NCBI GenBank assembly: GCA_900545715.1
Contig: URAJ01000008.1
Location: 4,574-68,573 of the forward strand
Origin: an uncultured Opitutales bacterium
GTDB lineage: Bacteria; Verrucomicrobiota; Verrucomicrobiia; Opitutales; Intestinicryptomonadaceae
Reading direction: 5' to 3'
DNA length: 64,000 bases
Below, piece after piece: positions 45,601 to 53,999 of this stretch. The notes under the pieces were generated by a model. The model was not told the origin of the DNA. It did no database searches and worked only from the letters and a program-made list of their open reading frames with translations. Each line of letters starts with the position of its first letter. The stretch's first letter is position 1. The position numbers and the translations under genes are program-made.

Positions 45601-47147
45601 CGCACCACGACATTTATTCAATCGAAGACCTCGCACAGCTTATATACGACTTGCGCAACGCAAACGAAAACGCGCGCGTATCCGTAAAGCTCGTCTCGGA
45701 GGTAGGCGTTGGAACGGTAGCTGCGGGCGTTGCAAAGGGCAAGGCGGACGTCGTGCTCATTAGCGGCCACGACGGCGGCACGGGCGCTTCGCCGCTCACG
45801 AGCATAAAGCATGCGGGGCTTCCGTGGGAACTCGGGCTTGCGGAGGTTCAGCATACTCTCCGCCTAAACAGGCTGCGCGACAAAATCCGCGTGCAGGTTG
45901 ACGGACAGCTGAAAACCGGCAGAGACGTCGTAATAGGCGCGCTCCTCGGAGCCGAGGAATTCGGCTTTGCGACGACAATTCTCGTAACGCTCGGCTGCGT
46001 TATGATTCGCAAGTGCCACGAAAATTCCTGCCCGGTTGGAGTCGCGACCCAGGATCCCCGCTTGAGAAAGTGCTTTAAGGGAAAGCCGGAACACATTGAA
46101 AACTTCTTGAGATTTGTGGCGGGCGAAGTTCGGGAAATACTTGCGCGGCTTGGCCTGCGCTCGATAGACGAGGCGGTCGGACGCAGCGATTTGCTCGAAA
46201 CGAACGATGCCATAAACTTCTGGAAGTCCAAGAACCTCGACTTCTCCAAGATATTTGAGGTTGTCGGCGACGAATCCCTCCCGCGCAAGAGCGCAGGTTT
46301 GGCTCCGCGCGAGCTGAAGCAGTCCTACGACAAGAAGCTCATAAAGCTCGGCGGCGAGAATGTCGAATCCGGAAAGCCGGCTGAAATAAGCATGGAAATA
46401 AAGAATTCCGACAGGAGTGTCGGCGCAATGTTAAGCTCGATGGTTGCCAAAAAGTACGGCAATGCGGGGCTCCCGGAGGATACGATAAAGGTGAACTTCA
46501 AGGGAGTCGCAGGGCAGAGCTTCGGCGCATTCTTGGCTGCAGGGCTTACATTCAACCTCGAAGGCGAGGCAAACGACTATGTTGGCAAGGGGCTTTCGGG
46601 CGGCAAAATAATAGTCAGGCTCTCGCCCGACTGCCCGATTGAAAGCAGCTCAAATTGGATAGCCGGCAACGTCATAGGCTACGGCGCGACCGGCGGAAAA
46701 ATATTCCTAAACGGCAAGGCTGGCGAGCGCTTCGCAATCCGCAACAGCGGCGCGACTCTCGTGGCCGAAGGTATAGGCGACCACTGCTGCGAATACATGA
46801 CCGGCGGAAGAGTCGTAATACTCGGGCCGACCGGCTTTAACTTCGGCGCCGGCATGACGGGCGGTTTCGCCTATGTGCTGGACGAAACTGGAAACTTCGA
46901 TATGAGGTGCAATCTCAGTTCGATAGACCTCGAAACGATAGCAGAAGGCTCCGAAGACGGAAATGAATTGAAAGGGCTCATTGAAGAATTCTACGAGGCT
47001 ACTTCGAGTACACGCGCACGCGAGATACTCGATGATTGGGAAAATATGTTGCCGAAATTCGTAAAGGTATTCCCGGTGGAATATAAGAAGGCTCTCGGCA
47101 GGATGCACAGCGGAGACTCCCATGAAGCCGGAAAGGAGACGGTGTAA
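42615..47147 (+). CDS. gltB: Glutamate synthase large subunit
   Basis: Converts 2-oxoglutarate and glutamine to two glutamates. It has 1510 residues. The N-terminal class II amidotransferase has its nucleophile at Cys27 (HDACGVGLVAD) after a short propeptide. The FMN-binding synthase domain includes AMSFGSISPEAHE and GGTGASPLTSIKHAG. The 3Fe-4S cysteines are in CHENSCPVGVATQDPRLRKC, and the C-terminal GXGXG domain reads GVAGQSFGAFLAAG. The start matches family N-termini (PRPQGMYN before HDACG). Driven by the sigma-54 promoter at 42569 and followed 1 bp later by gltD. Confidence 0.98.
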   Translation: MQENRTTNSYFPRPQGMYNSINEHDACGVGLVADINAVRKHEIVENGIKVLERLMHRGAVGGDSQTGDGAGIMTQIPHEFFKAIVKNLPERGKYGVGMVFLPRDKNVAEECKRIIEADTAAENLKIFAWREVPVNMDAIGGMALESCPKIEQFFVEGAGDKNETDFERALYILRRRIEKDVDAKTAAGDTFYICTLSCRTIVYKGLLNAPQLRKFFPDLADENFKSAIALVHQRYSTNTFPTWQLAQPFRYLAHNGEINTLRGNLNQMRSREDHFCSPLFGDDIKKILPVIREGQSDSACLDNAVELYTSAGRSLPHTMLMLVPQAWGRNFYVSKDIQGFFEYHSGLSEPWDGPAALAFTDGVNAGALLDRNGLRPARFTLTKSGKFVLASETGVLDIPPSEVVMRGRLGAGEMIYLDLNKHRILFDKEIKTLVARGKPYRRWVDANRITLSGIFESVPEPIIGENIVQRQKLFGYTAEDLDLILRPMAEKGAEPIGSMGNDAALAVLSEKPQLLYDYFKQLFAQVTNPPIDPIREELVMSLMTYIGNQGNTLIELPEHAHLLKLPHPILANRDVACILSSKVENFQAERIPAEFSAAGGEKALRESLEKLSDAAENAVRNGKSVIIISDKNLSYGHAPIPMLLAVAAVNRRLVDKRLRTSAGIIAETGEAREVAHFCLLLGYGATAINPYLAIETVANMVENGQVTGVDAAVAVANYIKAVCKGILKVMSKMGISTLRSYRQAQVFEAVGLGKELVDAYFAPTASRVGGIGLTEIAAETLERYGNAHYPKPNFENSLENIGKYKFRRDGEHHLWTPTTITLLQRAVRENDVSKYREYAEFINNQARHLCTLRGLFKFKPTKPVPIDEVESVDSIVHRFVTGAMSFGSISPEAHETIALAMNRLGGMSNSGEGGEDPARYKGIGTYDNKASAIKQVASGRFGVTAEYLINARELQIKIAQGAKPGEGGQLPGHKVNEIIARVRHATPGVSLISPPPHHDIYSIEDLAQLIYDLRNANENARVSVKLVSEVGVGTVAAGVAKGKADVVLISGHDGGTGASPLTSIKHAGLPWELGLAEVQHTLRLNRLRDKIRVQVDGQLKTGRDVVIGALLGAEEFGFATTILVTLGCVMIRKCHENSCPVGVATQDPRLRKCFKGKPEHIENFLRFVAGEVREILARLGLRSIDEAVGRSDLLETNDAINFWKSKNLDFSKIFEVVGDESLPRKSAGLAPRELKQSYDKKLIKLGGENVESGKPAEISMEIKNSDRSVGAMLSSMVAKKYGNAGLPEDTIKVNFKGVAGQSFGAFLAAGLTFNLEGEANDYVGKGLSGGKIIVRLSPDCPIESSSNWIAGNVIGYGATGGKIFLNGKAGERFAIRNSGATLVAEGIGDHCCEYMTGGRVVILGPTGFNFGAGMTGGFAYVLDETGNFDMRCNLSSIDLETIAEGSEDGNELKGLIEEFYEATSSTRAREILDDWENMLPKFVKVFPVEYKKALGRMHSGDSHEAGKETV

Positions 47148-47148
47148 T

Positions 47149-48576
47149 ATGGCTATAAACTTCCTGGATATTAAGCGCTCAAAGTGCGCGTACAGGGCGG
47201 ATAGAACGGGCGATTACGACGAAGTCGAAATTCGTCCGACTACCGCGGAGGTCGCGGAGCAGGCTCGCAGATGCATAAACTGCGGAATACCGTTCTGTCA
47301 TGGTTCTGGGTGCCCGCTCGGCAACAATATCCCAGATTTCAACGCCGCAGTGAGGGAAAACCGCCTGCGCGACGCCTACTACATTCTCGCGCAGACCTCG
47401 CCGTTCCCGGAATTTACCGCGCGCGTGTGCCCGGCTCTCTGTGAGGCTTCATGCACGGCGGGCCTTCCGTCGGATCCCGTGGCTATAAAGCAGATAGAAT
47501 ACGAAATAATAGAAAACGCATTCAAGCGCGGGTATGTCGAGCCTTTCAAGCCGCGCTTTTACACCGGAAAGCGCATTGCGGTTGTAGGTTCAGGCCCAGC
47601 CGGTTTGTCTGCCGCTGATGCCCTCGCCAAAAAGGGCCACGAAGTTGTAGTATTTGAAAAAAATTCCAATTTCGGCGGTTTGCTAAGGTACGGAATCCCC
47701 GACTTTAAACTTAAAAAAAGCGTCGTAGAGCGCAGAATAGACATACTGTCGTCTTCGGGAGTGACGTTTGAAGGCGGAGTGGAGATAGGAACGGATATTT
47801 CCGCAAAATATTTGAAGAGAAAATTCGACGCCGTGTGCCTCTGCCTCGGAACGGCAGTTCCGCGCGGGCTTTCCGACAATGTGGAGGGCAAGGGCGCGCG
47901 GGGCGTGTTTTTCGCACTCGATTTTCTCGGTTCGCAAAACCGCGCAATATCGGGCGAATCGCCTAACCTCGAAATTTCGGCGAAAGGCAAAAAAGTGCTT
48001 GTCGTCGGAGGCGGAGATACAGGCTCGGACTGTGTCGGCACTGCGATACGCCAAGGGGCAAAGTCGGTCGTGCAGGTGGAGATAATGCCAGAGCCGCCCG
48101 CCCAGAGACATCCGTCGACGCCATGGCCGATGTGGCCGTATATGTTGCGCACATCAAGCAGCCACCTTGAGGGTTGCGAAAGGCTTTGGGCTGTCAACGT
48201 CAAATCCATAGAGGTAAAGGGCGGATTTGCAAAATCGGCGACGCTCGCGCGCTGCGAGTGGACTTTCGACGCCTCCGGCCGCCCGCGTTCCTTTACCGAG
48301 CGGAAGGGTGAAGACTTCAAGATAGACGCCGATTTAATTTTGTTAAGTATGGGCTTTACAGGCGTCCCCAAAAATGGAATTGTTGAAGAATTGGGGATAC
48401 TTTTGAATTCTCGGTCTATGGTTGCCGTAGATCCATCTATGCTCACAAATTCGGACGCGGTTTTTGCCGCGGGCGACTGCATATCGGGGCCGTCTCTTGT
48501 GGTGCGCGCCATGGCTTCGGGAATAGCTGTGTCCGAAAAAATACACAACTATTTAACTAATACAGCAAAGCGCTAA
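47149..48576 (+). CDS. gltD: Glutamate synthase small subunit
   Basis: NADPH-oxidising subunit that passes electrons to GltB, 475 residues. Two N-terminal cysteine clusters for [4Fe-4S] centres are seen (CINCGIPFCHGSGCP and CPALCEASC), then the FAD fold VVGSGPAGLSAADAL and the NADPH fold VVGGGDTGSDCVG. The ATG at 47149 is used because AGGAG lies about 10 nt upstream and the family begins at this point; an upstream in-frame ATG at 47122 is inside gltB. It is 10 bp before the sigma-54 activator gene. Confidence 0.97.
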   Translation: MAINFLDIKRSKCAYRADRTGDYDEVEIRPTTAEVAEQARRCINCGIPFCHGSGCPLGNNIPDFNAAVRENRLRDAYYILAQTSPFPEFTARVCPALCEASCTAGLPSDPVAIKQIEYEIIENAFKRGYVEPFKPRFYTGKRIAVVGSGPAGLSAADALAKKGHEVVVFEKNSNFGGLLRYGIPDFKLKKSVVERRIDILSSSGVTFEGGVEIGTDISAKYLKRKFDAVCLCLGTAVPRGLSDNVEGKGARGVFFALDFLGSQNRAISGESPNLEISAKGKKVLVVGGGDTGSDCVGTAIRQGAKSVVQVEIMPEPPAQRHPSTPWPMWPYMLRTSSSHLEGCERLWAVNVKSIEVKGGFAKSATLARCEWTFDASGRPRSFTERKGEDFKIDADLILLSMGFTGVPKNGIVEELGILLNSRSMVAVDPSMLTNSDAVFAAGDCISGPSLVVRAMASGIAVSEKIHNYLTNTAKR

Positions 48577-48585
48577 AAATAAAAA

Positions 48586-50118
48586 ATGAGCCTTCACGTA
48601 GAAGTCGCCGTATTAAATAAAATAAGTCATCTTGTAGCCAGAAGAACTTCCGTTCAGGAAATGCTCTCGGAAGTCCTTAAAATACTCCATGTGGAAATGG
48701 GGCTTTTAAGGGGAACTGTCACCTTGCGCGAAGGCGACGTTCTCGTAATAGAGGCTTCCGAAGGGCTGAGCCGCTCGGAAATAGACAGGGGCTTGTACCG
48801 CGTCGGCGAAGGCATAACGGGCACGGTTGTTTCGCAGGGTAAGGGAAGGATAATCCCGGATATCTCAAAAGAAAAGGGATTCTTAAACCGCACAAAAGCG
48901 CGCGACAACCAAAAGGGAGTAGCTTTCATATGCGTTCCGATTATCTATAAAGACGACGTTATCGGCACTCTAAGCATAGACCGCAAGGTCGAGCCCGATA
49001 CCGACTTGAAGGCCGACTACCACCTCCTCGACACAATCGCGACAATCGTGGCCGACGCTATATACGCCGCTTACTCCGAGCATGAAGAGCGTGAAAAGCT
49101 TTTGAGCGAAAGCCGCGCCTTGAAACTCGAACTCGAAAACAAATTGCGCCCCGAGGAAATAATTGGGAATTGTAGCAACATGAAAAAAGTCTATGCGATG
49201 ATTTCAAAGGTTGCCGCATCAAACGCAACTGTCCTCATTCGCGGGGAGTCGGGCACGGGTAAGGAATTGGTTGCAAAATCCATACAGAAGCACTCAACGA
49301 GGGCCGACAAGCCCTTTATTGCGGTAAACTGCGCCGCAATCCCTGAGGGACTCATAGAAAGCGAACTTTTCGGGCATGAAAAAGGGTCGTTCACGGGGGC
49401 GGTAAACCGCAAAATAGGTCTTGCGGAGCTCGCGGATACCGGAACGCTTTTCCTCGATGAAATTGGCGATGTATCGCTTCCTATGCAGTTAAAACTTCTG
49501 CGATTTATACAAGAGCACACATTTTACCGCGTAGGCGGCAGCAACGAGAGAAAAGTTGACGTCCGCATTATTGCGGCGACCAGTAGAAATCTCGAAGATA
49601 TGATTGCCAAGGGGGCGTTTAGGGAGGACCTTTATTACCGCCTCAACGTTTTCCCGATTTATATGCCGGCATTGCGCAACAGAAAGAGCGACATTGTGCT
49701 TCTTGCGGAATATTTTTTAAAGAAGTACAATGCAATTCACGGCAAGTCCGTGGCCCGCATTACGACGCCCGCAATAAATATGATGAGCACCTACTATTGG
49801 CCGGGAAATGTGCGCGAGCTTGAAAATTGCATTGAATACGCCGTATTGAATACCTCAGACAACGTAATAAGCGGCTATAATCTTCCGCCTTCACTTCAAA
49901 CCGCAGAGGCGACGTATTCATCGTTGGTTCCGAATACGCCTGAGGAGGGCGGGGACTATGAATCGTTAGTATCATCATTTGAAAAGGAGCTGATTGTTGA
50001 AGCTCTCAAACTGAAAAAGGGGAATGCGAGCGCCGCTGCCAAGCATTTGGGAACGACCCAGCGCGTCGTCTTATACAAGATAAAAAAGCTCGGTATAGAT
50101 ACGAGCTTATATAAATAG
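48586..50118 (+). CDS. Sigma-54-dependent activator, GAF-AAA+-Fis (NifA-like layout)
   Basis: Transcription activator of 510 residues. A GAF sensor domain (about 15-165) is joined by a linker helix to an AAA+ domain with Walker A GESGTGKE (220-227), the sigma-54 contact loop GSFTGA (267-272, Ser in place of the commoner Ala) and Walker [10 protein letters not shown] Fis-type helix-turn-helix is at about 465-500 ([19 protein letters not shown]). There is no receiver domain, so control is by ligand or partner protein, not phosphorylation by a kinase. Its place behind gltD and the two nearby sigma-54 promoters suggest it activates glnA and gltBD. Confidence 0.93.
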   Translation: MSLHVEVAVLNKISHLVARRTSVQEMLSEVLKILHVEMGLLRGTVTLREGDVLVIEASEGLSRSEIDRGLYRVGEGITGTVVSQGKGRIIPDISKEKGFLNRTKARDNQKGVAFICVPIIYKDDVIGTLSIDRKVEPDTDLKADYHLLDTIATIVADAIYAAYSEHEEREKLLSESRALKLELENKLRPEEIIGNCSNMKKVYAMISKVAASNATVLIRGESGTGKELVAKSIQKHSTRADKPFIAVNCAAIPEGLIESELFGHEKGSFTGAVNRKIGLAELADTGTLFLDEIGDVSLPMQLKLLRFIQEHTFYRVGGSNERKVDVRIIAATSRNLEDMIAKGAFREDLYYRLNVFPIYMPALRNRKSDIVLLAEYFLKKYNAIHGKSVARITTPAINMMSTYYWPGNVRELENCIEYAVLNTSDNVISGYNLPPSLQTAEATYSSLVPNTPEEGGDYESLVSSFEKELIVEALKLKKGNASAAAKHLGTTQRVVLYKIKKLGIDTSLYK

Positions 50119-50277
50119 CCTTGGCGCTCTCGGCGGCGCGGCTTTAAAAATTTTTCTTTGCCCGGCAAATAATGTAAAGCGCAAAATGTAGTACATTTGA
50201 GAGCTCGGATTATTGCGGAGGCCGAAAAAAAACTGCTCCTGTCAATTCTGTGCGATTCTTTTGCGCAATATGTAGGT

Positions 50278-50430
50278 GGCGTTTTTATAAATTTTTCGGT
50301 TGCAAAATTGTGCAATGCAGGCGCGATGTGGAAGGGCGCGGGGGCGCATTTTACCCTCGATTTTTTAGGTTCGCAAAATCTGCCCAATGCTATTTTGCAA
50401 CGCGCTTTAAGTTCGCATAAAAACAGCGTC
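50278..50430. repeat. ~71-bp degenerate repeat with similarity to gltD
   Basis: Two copies of a block ending GCAAAATYTGYNCAATGC lie at 50278-50318 and 50341-50390, with a weak third near 50406. The second contains CTCGATTTTTTAGGTTCGCA, differing at two positions from gltD at 47917-47936, and in frame would read KGAGAHFTLDFLGSQN where GltD has KGARGVFFALDFLGSQN. Confidence 0.5.
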
Positions 50431-50455
50431 CCGTTATGAAAGACCGCGCTTGTCA

Positions 50456-50605
50456 GATAGAGAACTATACTTGTGCAGGAAATATTAGAGCGTAAAAAGT
50501 AAGTCCGCCCGATAGAAAAACGCGCTTTTGAGGGAAAAGGCATTTCCAAATAAAAAATCGTGCCCGACAGAGAGAAAAAGCGCACTTTATAGTGCCGCCT
50601 AATTT
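50456..50605. repeat. Three-copy 55-bp degenerate tandem repeat
   Basis: GAYAG followed by an A-rich stretch begins at 50456, 50511 and 50566 (55 bp apart twice). Copies two and three share GCCCGAYAGA and AAAARCGC. The first copy is the most diverged. Confidence 0.6.
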
Positions 50606-50719
50606 TTAGAGAATTTTAGACATATGCAACAAAGCGCGATGCTTTTAGGGATTTTTAATTAAAATCAAAGCAGTTGGCGTCACGGATTGCGGGAAACGCC
50701 GTCGCGCGCCTTTTTAAGG

Positions 50720-52036
50720 CTATTTTTGCTTGCCAAATACCCTTTCTGCAAAATTGAGGTATTGCTCCCAATCGTACGTAGTCATGTTGTGGACTCCGTC
50801 CCTTAGATGGTAGCCGATATTGTCGCCTATAAAAGGCTTTTCTATTTCAAGGCACTCCATTGTGGGAAGTTTTTTTGCGCCGTAGAGCTTGTATATTTTA
50901 GATGCTTCCACAAGACCCATAAGCTCGCCCTTCGGGTCTGCCCAAAAATCTTTGCTTGCGCTTGCAACATATAGGGCGCGGGGCGCGACGCAGGCGAGGA
51001 GCTGGTGTTGGTCGATTGGCAGTTCCCCTTCGTTGTCTTGGTATTTATTCAGATTTTTTGAAAACCAAAACGGGAATAGGGTAGTAATATGTTTTACAGA
51101 TTCTCCGAATCTCCTGCGAGAAATTGCGGCCCCCATGTGGCCGGGATTGTTTGCCAGCACCATCGCAAAGCGCTTGTCGTAGGCGGCTGTGAGAATGGAT
51201 GTCCTGCCGAGCCTCGAATGGCCTGTGACGGCTACTTTGCCGGAGTCTATCTCTTTCAAGCTTTCGAGCAAATCGAGAACCCTCGAGTTCCCCCATGCCC
51301 ACGCGACGGTAGCGGGCCCGTCGGAAAATCCGGATTTTTCGTCAAACATTTCGTATATGCTGCCGTCCCTTCCGGAGACTTTTTCCTTGTCAGGGTATAT
51401 TTCGCAATAGTACCAGCAAGCAACGGCAAAGCCGCGCTTCACAATTTTCTCTATCGGCCAGCGAGATGAAAGCTTTCCGCGCTGTGAGTCGTCCGACTTA
51501 TGGTTGGTGATTTTTAGCGTCGGGTAGTCGGCATTTCTCATCCAGCATGTGGGCAGAAAAATTTGCTTTTCGCCGGTCACAGTATGGTTTCCGCAAAAAT
51601 TCGGGCAGACGATAGCGGGCGCCGGGCGCTCCGATTTTGGTATGTATAAAAGCACACCGAACGAGTGCACGCCGGCGCTGTCTGCCATTTTTATTTTATA
51701 TTGCCTTCTAAGCGCAATCCCGCCGAGGGCGTCGTCAGAGGATTCAAGAAGCTCAAACTCCATTTTTGCCGGGCGCGGGGGCATTGCGCCGTACATCTGG
51801 CTTTCAAGCTGTTCTATTACATAGGGCCTTGCGCAAAATTCCCATTGCAGAGGGGTCTCAATCCGCCCTTTCTCTCCGGGCAGCTCGAGTATGTCCGGCA
51901 GGGGAAACAGGTTTGTCTTTGATTCGTCGTAATTCTCCCCGCGGTGCCCGACAAGTTTTGGTGGCGTTATTACGTTGCCTGCGCAAAATAATATGAGCGG
52001 AAAGACGGAGGCGGCGAGAATTAACAGTTTTTTCAT
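50720..52036 (-). CDS. Secreted CE15-type glucuronoyl esterase
   Basis: Alpha/beta hydrolase of 438 residues, exported (signal peptide 1-19). The nucleophile elbow is GHSRLG with Ser274. The preceding AWAWGNSRVLDLL, the following NPGHMGAAISRRRFGES, the DQHQLLACVAPRALYVAS segment and the catalytic His416 in RDGVHNMTTYDW all match carbohydrate esterase family 15. Such enzymes cleave methyl- or lignin-glucuronate esters on xylan. Substrate is inferred from family. It is a single gene with no clear terminator. Confidence 0.88.
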   Translation of the reverse strand: MKKLLILAASVFPLILFCAGNVITPPKLVGHRGENYDESKTNLFPLPDILELPGEKGRIETPLQWEFCARPYVIEQLESQMYGAMPPRPAKMEFELLESSDDALGGIALRRQYKIKMADSAGVHSFGVLLYIPKSERPAPAIVCPNFCGNHTVTGEKQIFLPTCWMRNADYPTLKITNHKSDDSQRGKLSSRWPIEKIVKRGFAVACWYYCEIYPDKEKVSGRDGSIYEMFDEKSGFSDGPATVAWAWGNSRVLDLLESLKEIDSGKVAVTGHSRLGRTSILTAAYDKRFAMVLANNPGHMGAAISRRRFGESVKHITTLFPFWFSKNLNKYQDNEGELPIDQHQLLACVAPRALYVASASKDFWADPKGELMGLVEASKIYKLYGAKKLPTMECLEIEKPFIGDNIGYHLRDGVHNMTTYDWEQYLNFAERVFGKQK

Positions 52037-52168
52037 TTTAGTATAAAAGATTTACGATTGAACATCAAACGTTTGAGATGCTTTTCTTATCTAAAATTAC
52101 CGCTTTGCCTCGTCAAGCCGATTGTTTCAGCAACGCAGATTTTTAAGCGCGGCAATATGTATCGGCAC

Positions 52169-52223
52169 AAAAAAAGCGGCGGACCCTTTATGCGTTTCCA
52201 TGGTGGAATTGCAAGGCCGCCGC
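52169..52223 (-). terminator. gpmI terminator with a long loop
   Basis: GCGGCGG (52176-52182) pairs with CCGCCGC (52217-52223) around a 34-nt loop, followed by seven T on the minus strand. The A/T flanks extend the stem. It is about 20 bp after the gpmI stop. Confidence 0.75.
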
Positions 52224-52241
52224 TTTTTAATGCTATTTGCG

Positions 52242-53816
52242 CTATTGCGTAATGAGGGAAGTTCCCGTCATTTCATCGGGTTTTTTAAGCCCCATAAGCT
52301 GCAATACGGTCGGAGCTATATCGCCCAAATTTCCGCCGGAGCGCAGCTTCAACCCTTCCAAGCCCTTTCCGTAAACTATGAGCTCGACAGGATTCATTGT
52401 ATGGCGCGTGTGGGGTTCGTTTATTGAGGGTTCGAACATCTGCTCGCAGTTGCCGTGGTCGGCGGTAATCACCATTGCCGCTCCCGTCTTATCGGCCGCT
52501 TCCGCAATTTTCTTTACGCCGGCATCGACTGCCTCAACCGCCTTTATCGCGGCCGCCTCGTTGCCTGTGTGCCCGACCATGTCCCCATTGGCGAAGTTTA
52601 CGACGATTAGCGCGTACTTGTCTTCAAGAACCGCTTTCGCCACGGCGTCCGCCACTGCGGGAGCGCTCATTTCCGGCTTTTGGTCGTAGGTCTGCACATC
52701 GCGCGGGGAGTCTATCAAAATCCTATCCTCTCCGCGGAATGGCTCTTCGCGGTAGTCGTTGAAGAAAAACGTGACGTGCGCGAATTTTTCGGTTTCGGCG
52801 CAGCGCAATTGAGAAAGCCCCTTGGAGCTTATGTATTCCCCGAGAATGTTTACCATTTTAGGCGGCTTGGGGAAGAGGACGTTGGGGCAAAGGCCGACTT
52901 TGTATTCAGTCATCGTGACAAAAAATACCTGTGGCCATGCGGAACGCTTAAAGCCGTCGAAGTTCTTGTCGATGAACGCGCTTGTCAATTCGCGCGGGCG
53001 GTCGCCGCGGAAGTTGAAAAATATTATGGCGTCGCCGTCTTTTACCCTGCCTATCGGCTCTCCGTTCTCGACAATCCAAGTCGGGACTATGAATTCGTCG
53101 CCAACCATATTGGGTTGCGCGGGTTTTTCATAATATTGGGTAAAGGCGTCTTCGGCCTTTTCAACGGCGGCTTCGGCTTTTGTGCCGACTATGCAGTCGT
53201 AGGCTTTTTCGACTCTGTCCCACCTCTTGTCTCTGTCCATCGCCCAGAAGCGCCCTATTACAGATGCGACCTTTCCGGTTCCGTATTCCTTCATTTTACC
53301 CTCGACTTCGCGGATAAATCCGAGGCCGCTTGTGGGCGGCGTGTCGCGTCCGTCGGTAAAGGCGTGCAGATAAACTTTGTCGTATTTTTTATCGGCGCAA
53401 ATTTTGAGGATAGAGTACAGGTGCCTTAGCATCGAGTGCACACCCGCGTCGCTGCAAAGCCCGAACAGGTGCAGGGCGCCCCCTTTGTCGAGTTTTTCAA
53501 ACACGCTTTTTAGAACGGGGCTTTCCAGCACGCTGCCAGTCGCAAAGCCTTTGTCGATGCGCACTATCTCCTGGTCAACGATGCGCCCCGCGCCGATGTT
53601 TTGGTGGCCGACTTCGCTGTTGCCCATTATCCCTTCTGGAAGTCCGACTTCAAGCCCATGCGCGGTTATTTCCGTGCGCGGCCAATTAGCCGAAAGGTAT
53701 TTGCAAAACGGGTCGTTTGCCAGTTTCACGGCGTTGTATTTATCCATTGACGGGTTGTGGTTTTCCCCCCAACCGTCCCTTATTACGAGTATTACGGGTC
53801 TTCTTACTCCGTTCAT
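52242..53816 (-). CDS. gpmI: 2,3-bisphosphoglycerate-independent phosphoglycerate mutase
   Basis: Glycolytic enzyme interconverting 3- and 2-phosphoglycerate, 524 residues. Metal and catalytic motifs are complete: VIRDGWGENH at the N-terminus, the phosphoserine motif MGNSEVGHQNIGAGR (Ser67), DGRDTPPTSG, NFANGDMVGHTG and ADHGNCEQM. The single-chain alkaline-phosphatase-fold length is normal. Own terminator downstream; diverges from the chemoreceptor gene. Confidence 0.97.
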   Translation of the reverse strand: MNGVRRPVILVIRDGWGENHNPSMDKYNAVKLANDPFCKYLSANWPRTEITAHGLEVGLPEGIMGNSEVGHQNIGAGRIVDQEIVRIDKGFATGSVLESPVLKSVFEKLDKGGALHLFGLCSDAGVHSMLRHLYSILKICADKKYDKVYLHAFTDGRDTPPTSGLGFIREVEGKMKEYGTGKVASVIGRFWAMDRDKRWDRVEKAYDCIVGTKAEAAVEKAEDAFTQYYEKPAQPNMVGDEFIVPTWIVENGEPIGRVKDGDAIIFFNFRGDRPRELTSAFIDKNFDGFKRSAWPQVFFVTMTEYKVGLCPNVLFPKPPKMVNILGEYISSKGLSQLRCAETEKFAHVTFFFNDYREEPFRGEDRILIDSPRDVQTYDQKPEMSAPAVADAVAKAVLEDKYALIVVNFANGDMVGHTGNEAAAIKAVEAVDAGVKKIAEAADKTGAAMVITADHGNCEQMFEPSINEPHTRHTMNPVELIVYGKGLEGLKLRSGGNLGDIAPTVLQLMGLKKPDEMTGTSLITQ

Positions 53817-53999
53817 GTTGGTTTCCTTTAAAAGTTTTAGTCCAATAAAAAAGCGCCGCGAGATTTTCGCAACAATAATTTTTATGCGCGAATTATGCTT
53901 GATGACGGCACGCGGTAGTTTTTAATTGTTTGTATTGCGCACTGGCGCCCCATAAATTGCGGCTTGCGCTATCCTCCAAAATTCAAAAAAAACTATTCA

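Larger units (their letters stand above)
50119..50719. other. 600-bp gene-free region of repeats
   Basis: No intact gene. It contains a repeated segment resembling a stretch of gltD (50278-50390) and a three-copy 55-bp repeat (50456-50605), listed separately. A weak hairpin (AGCC...GGCT, 50118-50146) followed by T-rich DNA could be the activator's terminator. Confidence 0.5.

Noticed and set aside
47559..48548. 329-codon minus-strand frame inside gltD
   Set aside because: Antisense shadow of gltD with no domain resemblance.
49956..50585. 209-codon minus-strand frame
   Set aside because: It runs antisense through the end of the sigma-54 activator gene and through intergenic repeats; composition is not protein-like.
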